Assembly: GCA_014284505.1 (NCBI GenBank)
Contig: JAAFYY010000001.1
Location: 2,790,001 to 2,854,000, forward strand
Direction of reading: 5' to 3'
From: Streptacidiphilus sp. 4-A2
GTDB lineage: Bacteria > Actinomycetota > Actinomycetes > Streptomycetales > Streptomycetaceae
Length of the DNA: 64,000 nucleotides
Made by a program: the position numbers and the translations under genes. Below, one piece after another: positions 26,872-35,714 of the stretch. The stretch's first letter is position 1; each line of letters begins with the position of its first letter. The notes under the pieces were generated by a model. It was given only the letters and a program-made list of their open reading frames with translations. It did no database searches and was not told the DNA's origin.

Positions 26872-29181
26872 TCAGTCGGCCGCAGGCGGGGGTGGCGTCG
26901 GGACCGTCCCCGGCCGGGCGGGTACCGCCGCCGGGGTGGTGGGGGTGGCTGCGGCCCGCCGCAGCAGCGAGAACGCGAGTTCGTTGGCGCGTCCCTGGGG
27001 GAGAGCCAGCCGGTGCCGCCGGGCGCGACCTCCTGGAGGTAGGAGTCGGGGTGCCGCGCCCATTCGCGGCGCAGCGCCCGGAGTTGGTCGGGGTCGGTGG
27101 TGTCGATGGTGATCCGGTGCTCGCCGGTGACGCTCTGCACCAGCCGGGGACGTCCCAGCGCGTGCGCCAGGCGCCGAAGCGCTCCAGCCAGCGGTCGGCG
27201 TCCTCGGCGTCCGGGGCGCCGCGCAGTCGCGGGTCGTCGGGCTGCCAGCGGGCCAGGGACAGGATGCTGCGGCCGTAGCGCACCCGTGGCAGGTAGGGCA
27301 GCGACTCGGCTGCTCCCCACCGCCAGCGCGGCCAGGCGCTGTCGCCGCTGCGGGTGATCTCGTCGAGGAGCCGGGCGGCGTCGGGGGCGTGTGCGTCGGT
27401 GGCCACCATGGACGGCAGGGTCGGCACGATCTCGCGGCCCAGGCGGCGGGAGACCACCGCGAGCCGGTCGTGCTCGGCCACGACGGCGAGGTCGGCGAGT
27501 CCCAGCACGCCCGGCGCGCCGCGGTCGGCGAACTGCGCGAGGGAGATCGTGTGGTGCAGCAGGCGCGGGACCCGGACGGTGTCGGCGGTGTGTGCCTTCA
27601 GGGTCCGGAAGCTCAGTTGGGCCCGCAGGGCCTGGGGGTCGGCGCAGGGTGCGGCGGCGGCCGCGTCGGCCGGGCCGCTCCCCTCCGGTCCCCGTAGCAG
27701 GGTCGCGTAGCATCCGGCCGCGGCGCCCGCGACCCTACCGGTGCCGGTGACCACCAGGGTGAACTCCCCCGCCGCCAGGCTTTCGGCGGAGTCCGCGTGC
27801 AACTGCGCGAGCAGGTCCAGCGAGGGCGGCGGGGTGCCGGTGCCGGTGAGCCGGTCCAGGAGTCCGGCGTCCAGGACGAGTTCGTGCCCGCCGCCGGCCG
27901 CGGCGGCCTGCTGCGCCAGCGCGAGCAGGACCGGGTCGCGTGGGTCGGCGGGTTCGCCGGTGCGCAGGCGTCGGGTGCTGCCCGGCAGCGCGTATCCGGC
28001 CGGTGCGCCCAGGCCGGTCTGCGGGTCGAGCAGTTCCAGCACCGGGACGGCGCGCCCGGTGCCGTAGCGTTCCAGGAAGTCCTGGTGGTACTGCCGCAGG
28101 TGGGCCGGGCCGGGCCGGCCGGCCGAGACCGCCCACAGCGCCTCGGCTGCCCGCTCGGCCTCCTGACGCACCGTCTGCGGGAGCCGGGCGTCCACGTCCA
28201 GTGCCAGGTCGACGTGGACCAGCCGGTCCGCCGGGTACAGCGCGCGCATCCGCTCGGTCGCCTGCCGCCACAGCGCCTGCCCGGCGCCCGGGGGGGCGGC
28301 CTCGTACCGGGCCAGTTCGTACCGCACCGCGCGCAGTTCGCCGGCCTGGGGCAGCTCCTGGTGTTCGCCGATCCGGGCCAGGATGTGCCCGATCGGGTCC
28401 TCGGTGTCGGGTGGCGGCATCAGGTCCGTGAGCAGGATCTGATGCTTCACCAATTCGGTGAGCAGCCAGTCGACTTCGTCGGCGGTGAGCTGGCCGTGGG
28501 CGGTCGTGACGCGTTGCCGCAGCTGCGTCCAGGCCAGGGGCGGCGGTCGGCGTGTTCGAGGACGTTCCGCACCACGGCGCTCAGCCGCAGGGCGACCTCC
28601 TGCGCGGGCACCCTGCGCCCGGTCCCGGACAGCGGCTGGTAGGACAGCACCAGTTGGTCGCCGCGCACATGGGCCAGGTCGTTGGTGGTGACCCGCAGCC
28701 GGCGCAGCACCCGGGGTTCCTGTTCCAGGAGTCCGACCAGGCCCGAGAGCCATTCCGCGCCCGGACGCACCGCCTTGCGGTGTGCCTCGCCCCACCGGAC
28801 GGCAGGCTCGGCCCCGAACCCGGCGACGGCCACCCCGGCCATCAGCCCGAAGGGCGTGGCGCGCTCCGACATCCGCAGCTGATAGCGGCTCACCGCGCGG
28901 GCCGCGCGCCGCAGTTGCCTGGGGCAGACCGGTTCTCCGGTCTCGATCTGGTCCAGTACCCGGCTGAGCGAGGGGCTGGAGACCTGGATCGCCTCGCGCA
29001 GCAGCGCGTCGCACGCGGCGGCGCGCAGCTGTTCCAGATCCGTCCGGGCGCCGGGTGCGGGCTGCGGCCGGCCCGGACGGACGGCCGCCCGCAGCAGGGC
29101 GGCGTCGGCGCACGCGAACGTCGTCGGCGCGGGATCCGCCGACGTGGTCGGACCGCCGTGGGTGGGCGGCGCATCTGGCAT
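26872..29181 (-). CDS. Split LanB-type dehydratase, glutamylation domain (frame breaks)
   Basis: The joined protein of about 770 residues matches the N-terminal domain of class I lanthipeptide/thiopeptide dehydratases, which uses glutamyl-tRNA to activate Ser/Thr of a precursor peptide. Visible family features are R-x-S-x-R-A-T-P-F-G-L-M-A-G-V near residue 105, V-L-S-Y-Q-P-L, the central R-L-V-H-V-D-L-A-L-D-V block and Y-H-Q-D-F-L-E-R-Y-G. The end, R-I-T-I-D-T-T-D-P-D-Q-L-R-A-L-R-R-E-W and N-E-L-A-F-S-L-L, matches the close of this domain. The C-terminal elimination domain is missing, so this is a split form. Frame breaks lie near 28540, 27155 and 26985. A small ORF with a strong ribosome site lies just upstream and could be its substrate. 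Confidence 0.82.
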
Positions 29182-29357
29182 GGGGATCGGTCCTGTCTGT
29201 ACGGGGCGGATAGGACGCCGGAAGGGCCCGGGTGCTCCGGGCTCCGGCCCGGCTCCGGCCCCGGCCCCGGTTCCGGCGGGCATGTGCGGCGGCCCGGCAC
29301 GTCGACCGGGCCGGGTGGGGCGGACGCGCACGGCGGCCCCACCGGTGACCGTGGAGG

Positions 29358-29495
29358 CTATTCGCGACAGCGGAAGTCGCGGGCGGAACCGGAGGAGTAC
29401 GGCCGCGCGTCCTGTTCTGAGGTGGTGCCGGACCGGGGGGTGTCCTGCATCGCGGCCCTGGTCCTGCGGATGCCGAACTCAAAGGTGCTGTTCAT
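29358..29495 (-). CDS. Candidate RiPP precursor peptide
   Basis: A 45-residue ORF starts at 29495 with ggaggt six bases before ATG, one of the best ribosome sites in the window. It begins M-N-S-T-F-E-F-G-I-R-R. The second half is rich in Ser/Thr (S-G-T-T-S and Y-S-S-G-S) and ends with a single Cys (F-R-C-R-E). The stop is about 175 bp before the LanB-type gene on the same strand. Its size, position and Ser/Thr content fit a precursor for the dehydratase, but no named precursor family is recognised. A frame error in the C run near 29424 could change the C-terminus. Confidence 0.5.
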   Translation of the reverse strand: MNSTFEFGIRRTRAAMQDTPRSGTTSEQDARPYSSGSARDFRCRE

Positions 29496-29833
29496 GGACA
29501 ACCTCCACGTGTTCCGTCCGGGCGGCCCGGGTTTCGGGCGCCTTCGGTGCGGTCGGCGGGGGCGGGTGCGGCGCCGGCATCTCGGCTGTTCGCCGCCGGC
29601 CCCTCACTCCTGCCGACGGCACCAAGGTAGGCAGCCCCGGTCGACCGGCCGTCAACAGCGGATCAACGCCGTGGACGGGGCGACGAGTGGCCGACCGGCC
29701 GTCGTGCGCGTGCCGGATGCCTGGCCACTTCCGGTGCTCCGTATCCAGAGGATTCTTGGAAAGTCTGGGCAAGGAGCATCTCCGTGCATACACTTCGAAG
29801 ATCACTACGGCGGGCCAGTTAAGGGGAGCGGGC
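29496..29833. promoter_or_regulatory. Divergent promoter region, candidate precursor / SARP-1
   Basis: 338 bp between the candidate precursor (minus) and SARP-1 (plus). It contains a locally AT-richer part from about 29745 to 29820 and must hold both promoters. No confident -35/-10 pair or heptad repeat could be fixed by eye. Confidence 0.45.
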
Positions 29834-32800
29834 ATGTTCGAGCTGGGGTTTTCGCTGCTCGGCCCCATGCGTGGGCAGCGCGGCACCGAGCCCCTGCCCC
29901 TGGGCGCTCCTCAGCAGCAGGCGATGCTGGCGGTGCTGCTGCTTCGGCGGGGCGGGGCCGCCGGGGTCGGCGACCTGGTGGACGCGCTGTGGGGCGAGGA
30001 CCCGCCCAGGACGGCCGTCACCACGATCCGCACCTATGCCTGGCGCTGGCGCAAGGTCCTGGAACCGGAGCAGAGCCAGGCCCGGGTACTGACCTCCTTC
30101 GGTGACGGCTACCGGCTGAAACTCCCGGCCGCCGCCCTGGATGTGTACCAGGCCGAACGGCTGGCGGCGCGCGCCGAGGCCCTGGTCACCGACGGCAAGC
30201 AGGCGCAGGCCCGCGACCTGCTGAACCAGGCGCTGGGGCTGTGGCAGGGCGAGCCGCTCTCCGGGCTCCCCGGGCCCTTCGCCGAGCGCGAGCGCAGCAG
30301 GCTCGGCGAGCTGCGGCTGGCTCTGCTGGAGGAGCGCATCACCCTGGATCTGGCCCTGGGGCGGGTCGCCCGGTGCATACCCGAGCTCACCGCGCTGACC
30401 ATCGAGCACCCGCTGCGCGAGAGGTGCTACGGGCTGCTGATGCATGCCCTGTGGCAGGAGGGCAGGCAGGCCGACGCGCTCGCGGTCTACCGCGGCGCCC
30501 GCGAGCAGCTGGTCGACCAGCTCGGCCTGGAGCCCGGCCAGGAGCTGGAGGCCCTGCACCGCCGGGTTCTCAGCGGCGAACCGGCCCCGCCCACGGCACA
30601 ACTGGCAGCCCAGTCGCCGGCCCGGTCGCAGTCGGATCCGGTCAGCGGCACCGCGCCGGGCCGGAGCCGGGCGGCGTCGCGGATCCGAGTGTCATGGACC
30701 TGCCTGCCACCGCCCCGGCCGACCCGCCGGCCACGTCTCCGGCCGCACCGCCGGCCGTCCCGAAGGCCCGCGTCCGGCCCAGCTCCCCTATGACCCCTCC
30801 GACTTCACCGGCCGGGCGGTGGAGATCGCGCAGATCCGGCAGGCCCTGACCGCCACGCTGCGCGAGGCGCTGGCCGTGGTGGTGGTCACCGGCATGGGCG
30901 GGGTCGGCAAGACCACTCTGGCCGTCCACGCCGCCCACGCGGTTCGCCACGCCTTCCCCGGCGGCGAGCTGTACGCCGACCTGCGCGGGGCCGACCCCGA
31001 CCCGGCCGACCCGCCGACACCCTGGCCGCCTTCCTCGCGGCCCTCGGCGCGGCCCCGGCCGACATCCCGGACGGCCTGGAGGCCAGGTCGGCGCTGTTCC
31101 GCTCGCTGTCCGACGGACGCCAGCTGCTGGTCGTCCTGGACAACGCCAGGGACGCCGCGCAGATCCGGCCGTTGCTGCCGGGCTCCGCCGACTGCGCCGT
31201 CGTGGTCACCAGCCGCAGCAGGATCACCAGCGTGCCCTCCGCCCAGATCGACCTGGACGTGTTCCCCCGACGAGGCCGTCGCCCTGCTCACCCGGGCGAT
31301 CGGCGCGCAGCGCGTGGCGAACGAGCAGGAGGCCGCCGTGGAGCTGGTCGCCTCCTGCGGCTGCCTGCCGCTGGCCGTGCGGATCGTGGCCGCCCGGCTG
31401 GTCGCCCGCCCGCACTGGACGCTGCACAGCCTGACCGTCCGGCTGGCCGACGAACGCCGTCGGCTGGACGAGCTCAGATTCGGCGACCTGGCGGTCGAGG
31501 CCGCCTTCGAGCTCGGCTACCGCCAGCTGACCGCCGGCCAGGCCCGGGCGTTCCGGACCGCCGTGTGGTCCGAAGGGGTCGACCTCACCACCGCGGCCGC
31601 GGCGGCCCTGCTGGACATCCCCGACCGCGAGGCCGAGGACCTGCTGGAATCCCTGGTGGACGTCGGCATGCTCGACTCCTGCGAGGTGGGCCGCTACCAC
31701 TACCACGACCTGCTCCGCGCCTTCGCCCGGCGCACCCCGGCGCCGGAACGCGCGCCCGCCCAACTGCGGCTCCTGGACTACTTCCTGACCGGTTCCTGCA
31801 CGGCGTTCCAACTGGCCTTCCCCGGGGATCCCGCGGCCGGCGCGCTGGCCCGGAACTGGACGCCCCGGCGCACGGCCGGCGCCGGACCGGATCTGCCCGA
31901 CCTGGACGCGGCACGGCAGTGGGCCCACGCGGAAGCCGAGGGAGCCGTCGCCCTGGTGAGCCGGCTGGCCGCGCAGGCGCCGGCGGCCGGCATCGCCCAG
32001 GACGAGCTGCGCGCCGGGATCGACACCCTGATCGCCCTCAGCCCCCTGGGCCGGTGCAGCACCGGCAACCGGCTGGAAGCCACCGCGGGCGCCCTGGTGG
32101 ACGCCGCCGTCCTGGCCCGCGACCGGTACGCCGAGGGCCGCGCCCGGTTCCTGCGCGGCACCATCGCCCTCAGCGCCGGCCGGCTCGGCGAGGCCGGCCG
32201 GGACGCGGGACTCGCCGTACTGGCGTGCCGCGAGGTCGGGGACAAGGTGATCCTGCGTCAGGCCCTGAACGACCTCGGTCTGATCGCGCAGTCCCACCGC
32301 CGCCATGACGAGGCCATCCGCTGCTTCGACGAGGCGATCGCCCTCGCCGACGAGCTGGGCCACCGCTCCGGCAAGGTGACCACCACGGTCAACGCCGCAC
32401 TCGCCCGGGTGCGCAGCGGCCGGCCCGCCGACGCGATCCCGGTCTGCGAGGCGGTACTGGCCGACGCCGGGAACCTGGGCGACGTGGGCGGCACCGCCTA
32501 CGCGCTGCACGTCCTCGGGCTGGCCCTGCACGACCTGGGCCGCTACCAGGAGGCCGCGCAGCGCTTCCGTGAGTGCCTGACGCTGGCTGCCGCGGCCGGC
32601 CGCAGGGCACGCGAAGCCCAGGCCCACCTCCGCCTCGCGGAGACCCTGCGTTCCCTGCACTCCCCCGCCGAGGCCGTCCAGGAGGCCGAGACGGCGCTGC
32701 GCATCTGCACCGACTCCGGCTTCGAACAGGACAAGGCCCACGCGCTGGTGGCGCTGGGGCGGGCCCTGGCCGACCTGGGACGCCGCGAGGAGTGCCTCCA

Positions 32801-32987
32801 GCGGCTGGAAGAAGCCCGGACGATCTTCAGGACGCTCGAACTGCCCGACGCCGCGGACGTCGCGGCCCTGCTCCACGACCTGGTCCAGCTCGCCCACGAC
32901 GCCGGCGGCCACGACGCCGACGGCCCCGCTGCGCAGCCGGCGGGCACCGCTCTCACTCTGCTGAGCGGGGACGCCGGGCACCGCTGA
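29834..32987 (+). CDS. SARP-NB-ARC-TPR regulator, AfsR-type (SARP-1; frame breaks)
   Basis: The joined protein is about 1050 residues. Residues 1-95 form the OmpR-like winged helix (L-L-G-P-M start, V-T-T-I-R-T-Y-A-W-R-W-R-K-V-L). Next is the bacterial transcriptional activator domain (L-W-Q-G-E-P-L-S-G-L-P-G-P-F-A-E-x-E-R). A proline-rich linker leads to an NB-ARC ATPase with Walker A G-M-G-G-V-G-K-T-T and Walker B-like L-L-V-V-L-D-N. C-terminal TPR repeats follow. Frame breaks lie near 30650-30780, 31020 and 31268. AfsR-type proteins activate antibiotic clusters through direct repeats. The gene starts 338 bp from the candidate RiPP genes and ends tail-to-tail with a small exported-peptide gene. 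Confidence 0.9.
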
Positions 32988-33071
32988 CCACCTCCGCGGG
33001 CCCCAACTGACCGACCGGTCCGCCCGGGTGGGCCGACCCGCGGCGGACTGGTCCGCGCTCGTCCGCCCGGG

Positions 33072-33358
33072 TCAGGGCGCGGGTGGACGATGCAACTGGC
33101 GCACCATCCACCCTCGCTGTTCCAGTCCTGGCCGCTGGTGCCCGTGCCCGTCACCGTGCCCGGGGCCGGGGTCGGGTCCGTGGTCGGGGTCGGGTCCGTG
33201 GTCGGGACAGTTGTCGGGACGGTGGCCGTGGTCGGCGTCGCGTCGGCCGGCGCCGCATACGCCGTGCCGCCGGCCAGCGGGACGACGACGCAGGCCACTG
33301 CCAGCGCGGTCCCGGCCAGGCGCGCGCCGATGCCCTTCTTGCTCCCCGGACGAGTCAT
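33072..33358 (-). CDS. Small exported peptide with W-N-S-E-G-G motif, beside SARP-1
   Basis: ATG at 33358 follows a gaggaaagg site. A signal peptide (K-K-G-I-G-A-R-L then Ala/Val-rich core, cut near A-Y-A-A) leads into a Thr/Pro repeat spacer (P-T-T-D-P-T-P). The C-terminus is G-Q-D-W-N-S-E-G-G-W-C-A-S-C-I-V. The two cysteines in C-A-S-C could form a disulfide. A stop in frame is not met; a one-base shift near 33080 gives a TGA at 33072-33074, assumed to be the end (about 95 residues). It converges on SARP-1 with about 84 bp between them. The motif is shared with the peptide beside SARP-2. Confidence 0.6.
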
Positions 33359-33521
33359 TGTGGACAACCTTTCCTCTTGCAGTGTGTTCACCAGCACCGC
33401 ACGCCGTTCGGAACAGGTCGAGCCTCCCAATTCACGTTCAACTGGAGATCAACGCCCGAGCACCGGCAGCACAACCGCGCTGTTCACGAACTCATCTGCC
33501 GCCACATCAGCACTTCGCGGG

Positions 33522-33690
33522 CTATCCGCCGTCCGCGCGGTAGACCACCTCCAGCTCGAATCCCTGGCTGTCGGTCAGATGCAGGGCCCGGCCGGTGTCC
33601 GTGCGCACCGACCATCCTGCGGCCAGGGCAGCCTTCGCCACCGGCTCCCGCCGCCCCCCGCACCGCGAGGTGGTTGATACCGGCCCGCAT
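33522..33690 (-). pseudogene. C-terminal relic of a VOC-family protein
   Basis: M-R-A-G-I-N-H-L-A-V-R then, after a shift in a G run, A-G-W-S-V-R-T-D and the end D-S-Q-G-F-E-L-E-V-V-Y. This matches the second half of a VOC protein (A-G-x-N-H-L-A-V and G-F-E-V-E-L-V). The first half is absent because the esterase-like gene ends just upstream. Confidence 0.45.
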
Positions 33691-33766
33691 CCGGTCGTGC
33701 CGCCGGCCCGGAGATCATTCAGTCCCATCGGCGGGCGGGGCAAGCAGGCGGCCCCGGCGGGTCGGG

Positions 33767-35110
33767 TCAGAGCAGCTCGGCCGCGCGTACCTGGTGCAGG
33801 TGGACCAGGATGTCCCAGGAGGCGCCGACCGCGAGGTCTTCGAGCGCGCAGGGGTATTCGGTGCCGATCTGGCGGGGGGCGGACGGTGTCCAGCCAGGCG
33901 CGGGCGGCCGCCGGGGCGGTGCGGGTGTCGAGGTAGTAGGCGGGGTGGCCGACCCGGTCGAGGGTGTACTCGTTGGTGCCGGGGGCGGCCGCGCCCACCG
34001 AGAACTTCGTCCACGGGCTGGCGAGGCTCTCCGCCTCCGAGAGGAAGGAGCCCTGGTCGAAGGTGGTGCCGATGGCGAGGTACTTCTTGCCGAGCGCCTC
34101 GTGCAGGAAGGTGCCCTGCACCTTCGCGTACATCACGGGCTGGGCGGTCACATAGGTGACGTGCTGGTCGTGGGCCGACAGCAGCATGCGGTGGCCGGTG
34201 TGCTGCTGCCACCAGAGCACATTGTCGGCCATCAGCTGGTCGCGGAAGAGCTCCGCGGCGTCCACCGACTTCTGGTTGGTGAAGTCGGTGGCAAGGAACT
34301 GCGCGGTCTGGGCAATGGACCGGGCATGCTGCACGGTCCACTCGAACTCCTCGCCGCCCGAACCCCGTTGGGCTGCCAGCAGTTCCAGCGCCTGCTGCGC
34401 GTTGGCCGCCAGTCGCTGCCGCTGCGCCAGTGGTCCGTGGGTGTAGCCGATGGCGTCGTTCAGCGGGCGGAGGCCGCTGTAGAGCGCGTTGATGCGGGAC
34501 AGCAGCTTCGGGTAGTGCCGGCCGACGTAGCCGGTCACCCGCTCGAAGAAGGCGTCGCCCACCAGCGGAGCGCCGACGTCGTCGCCCATGAAGCGGACCT
34601 GGCGGCCGGGGTTGCGCCGGTTGTGCTCCCGCATCCACTCGACCAGGTGCAGGAACTCCTTGCGCCCGAAGGGGATCCGCCCAGGGCCTCCTGCACGACC
34701 TGGAGCGCGTTCCCGCGGCCGGTCCGGATGTAGTCGTCGATCAGCAGACCCGACGGCCAGCCGATCTCCAGGGCGAAGGTGGTGAAGCCCTTCTCCTCGA
34801 CGAGATAGCGGAAGACCCGCTCCTTCAGGGTGAAGAACTCGTGCGACCCGTGGGTGGCCTCGCCCAGGCCCACCACCGAGGCCGCGCCGATCATCGCCCC
34901 CAGGGGACGCAGGTCGGCGGTGTCCGCCCCCGGCTCCGTCGACCGCAGCGGGTGGGCCGCCCGCTGGAGGGCAGGCAGCGGGTCCTGACTGCCGGGCCCG
35001 GCCGGGGCCGCCTGGGCGGCCTGGGCCGCGGAGGGGATCAGCAGTGCCCCCAGCATTCCCGCGGCCGACATCAGCAACGGGCGTCGCCCCACCATGGTCT
35101 TCTCGGACAT
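33767..35110 (-). CDS. Exported erythromycin-esterase-like protein (frame breaks)
   Basis: The joined protein of about 447 residues has a Tat-like signal (G-R-R-P-L-L-M-S-A-A-G). An erythromycin-esterase domain follows with G-L-G-E-A-T-H-G-S-H-E-F-F near residue 85, F-M-G-D-D and L-S-A-H-D-Q-H-V. These carry the catalytic Glu/His residues of the EreA/succinoglycan-biosynthesis family. Such proteins cut macrolactone esters or related bonds. Frame breaks lie near 34680 and 33880. After the last break it ends D-I-L-V-H-L-H-Q-V-R-A-A-E-L-L. The ATG at 35110 follows gaggag. It may be a resistance or tailoring gene of the nearby cluster. Confidence 0.83.
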
Positions 35111-35461
35111 GCCGATCACTCCTCAACTCGAACCGCCCGCGGGCTGCGGGCCAGGGAAGGTACCGGGGATTCCCGGTAGGTCCCCAGTCCATCACCCGGG
35201 CCAGGGCCCTTCGTCCGAGCCCGGAACGAGATCGCGGAGGGGACCCGGTCCCCCACGGCCCCGGACCAGGACCCTGGTCCTGGTCCCGGTCCCGGTCCCG
35301 GTCCTGGTCCTGGTCCCGAACCGGGCCGCGGCCCGGGAGTTCGTTGCCGCAACGGCGAGCAGGCCGTCCGGTGCGCCTGGTGCCCGCTTGACAGATGGGT
35401 CGTAGATGGGCCGCTGCCAGAGTGATGAATGTCCAAGTCAGCGCCTACAAAGGTGGTTCCG
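35111..35461. other. Intergenic region with hexanucleotide repeats
   Basis: Divergent promoter space between the esterase-like gene and the second small peptide gene. Seven 6-bp units of the type cyggtc run from 35274 to 35315. No gene is supported. Confidence 0.55.
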
Positions 35462-35698
35462 ATGCTCCAGCTCACCGCCCCCGCCGCACCGTCCCGCTCC
35501 GGTGTCGTGATGGGGGCTCTGGCCGGCTGCGCCGTGGCGGCGGCGCTGCTGCTGACCGGTGCGCACCCCGCTCTTGCCCAGAGCACCGCAGCCCAGCGCA
35601 CCGCAGCCCAGCGCACCGCCGCGCACGGCCAGGGCGTCACCCGGGCGACGGCCCAGACCACCGCCACCCCCGGCGAGTGGAACAGCGGCGGCGCGTGA
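35462..35698 (+). CDS. Small exported peptide with E-W-N-S-G-G end, beside SARP-2
   Basis: The 78-residue preprotein starts at 35462 after aaaggtgg. A hydrophobic signal core (V-V-M-G-A-L-A-G-C-A-V-A-A-A-L-L-L) is cut near A-L-A-Q. The mature part has two A-A-Q-R-T repeats and ends A-T-P-G-E-W-N-S-G-G-A. An upstream in-frame ATG exists at 35429. The gene ends 16 bp before the SARP-2 stop, tail-to-tail. Its W-N-S/G-G end matches that of the peptide beside SARP-1, suggesting both belong to one family of signalling or regulatory peptides. Confidence 0.65.
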   Translation: MLQLTAPAAPSRSGVVMGALAGCAVAAALLLTGAHPALAQSTAAQRTAAQRTAAHGQGVTRATAQTTATPGEWNSGGA

Positions 35699-35714
35699 GC
35701 AGGACGCCCCCGCG

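Noticed and set aside
26192..29482. Single 1096-codon minus-strand frame as one protein
   Set aside because: Only its middle (about 27160-28540) is the real dehydratase frame; both ends are out-of-frame translations joined by indels.
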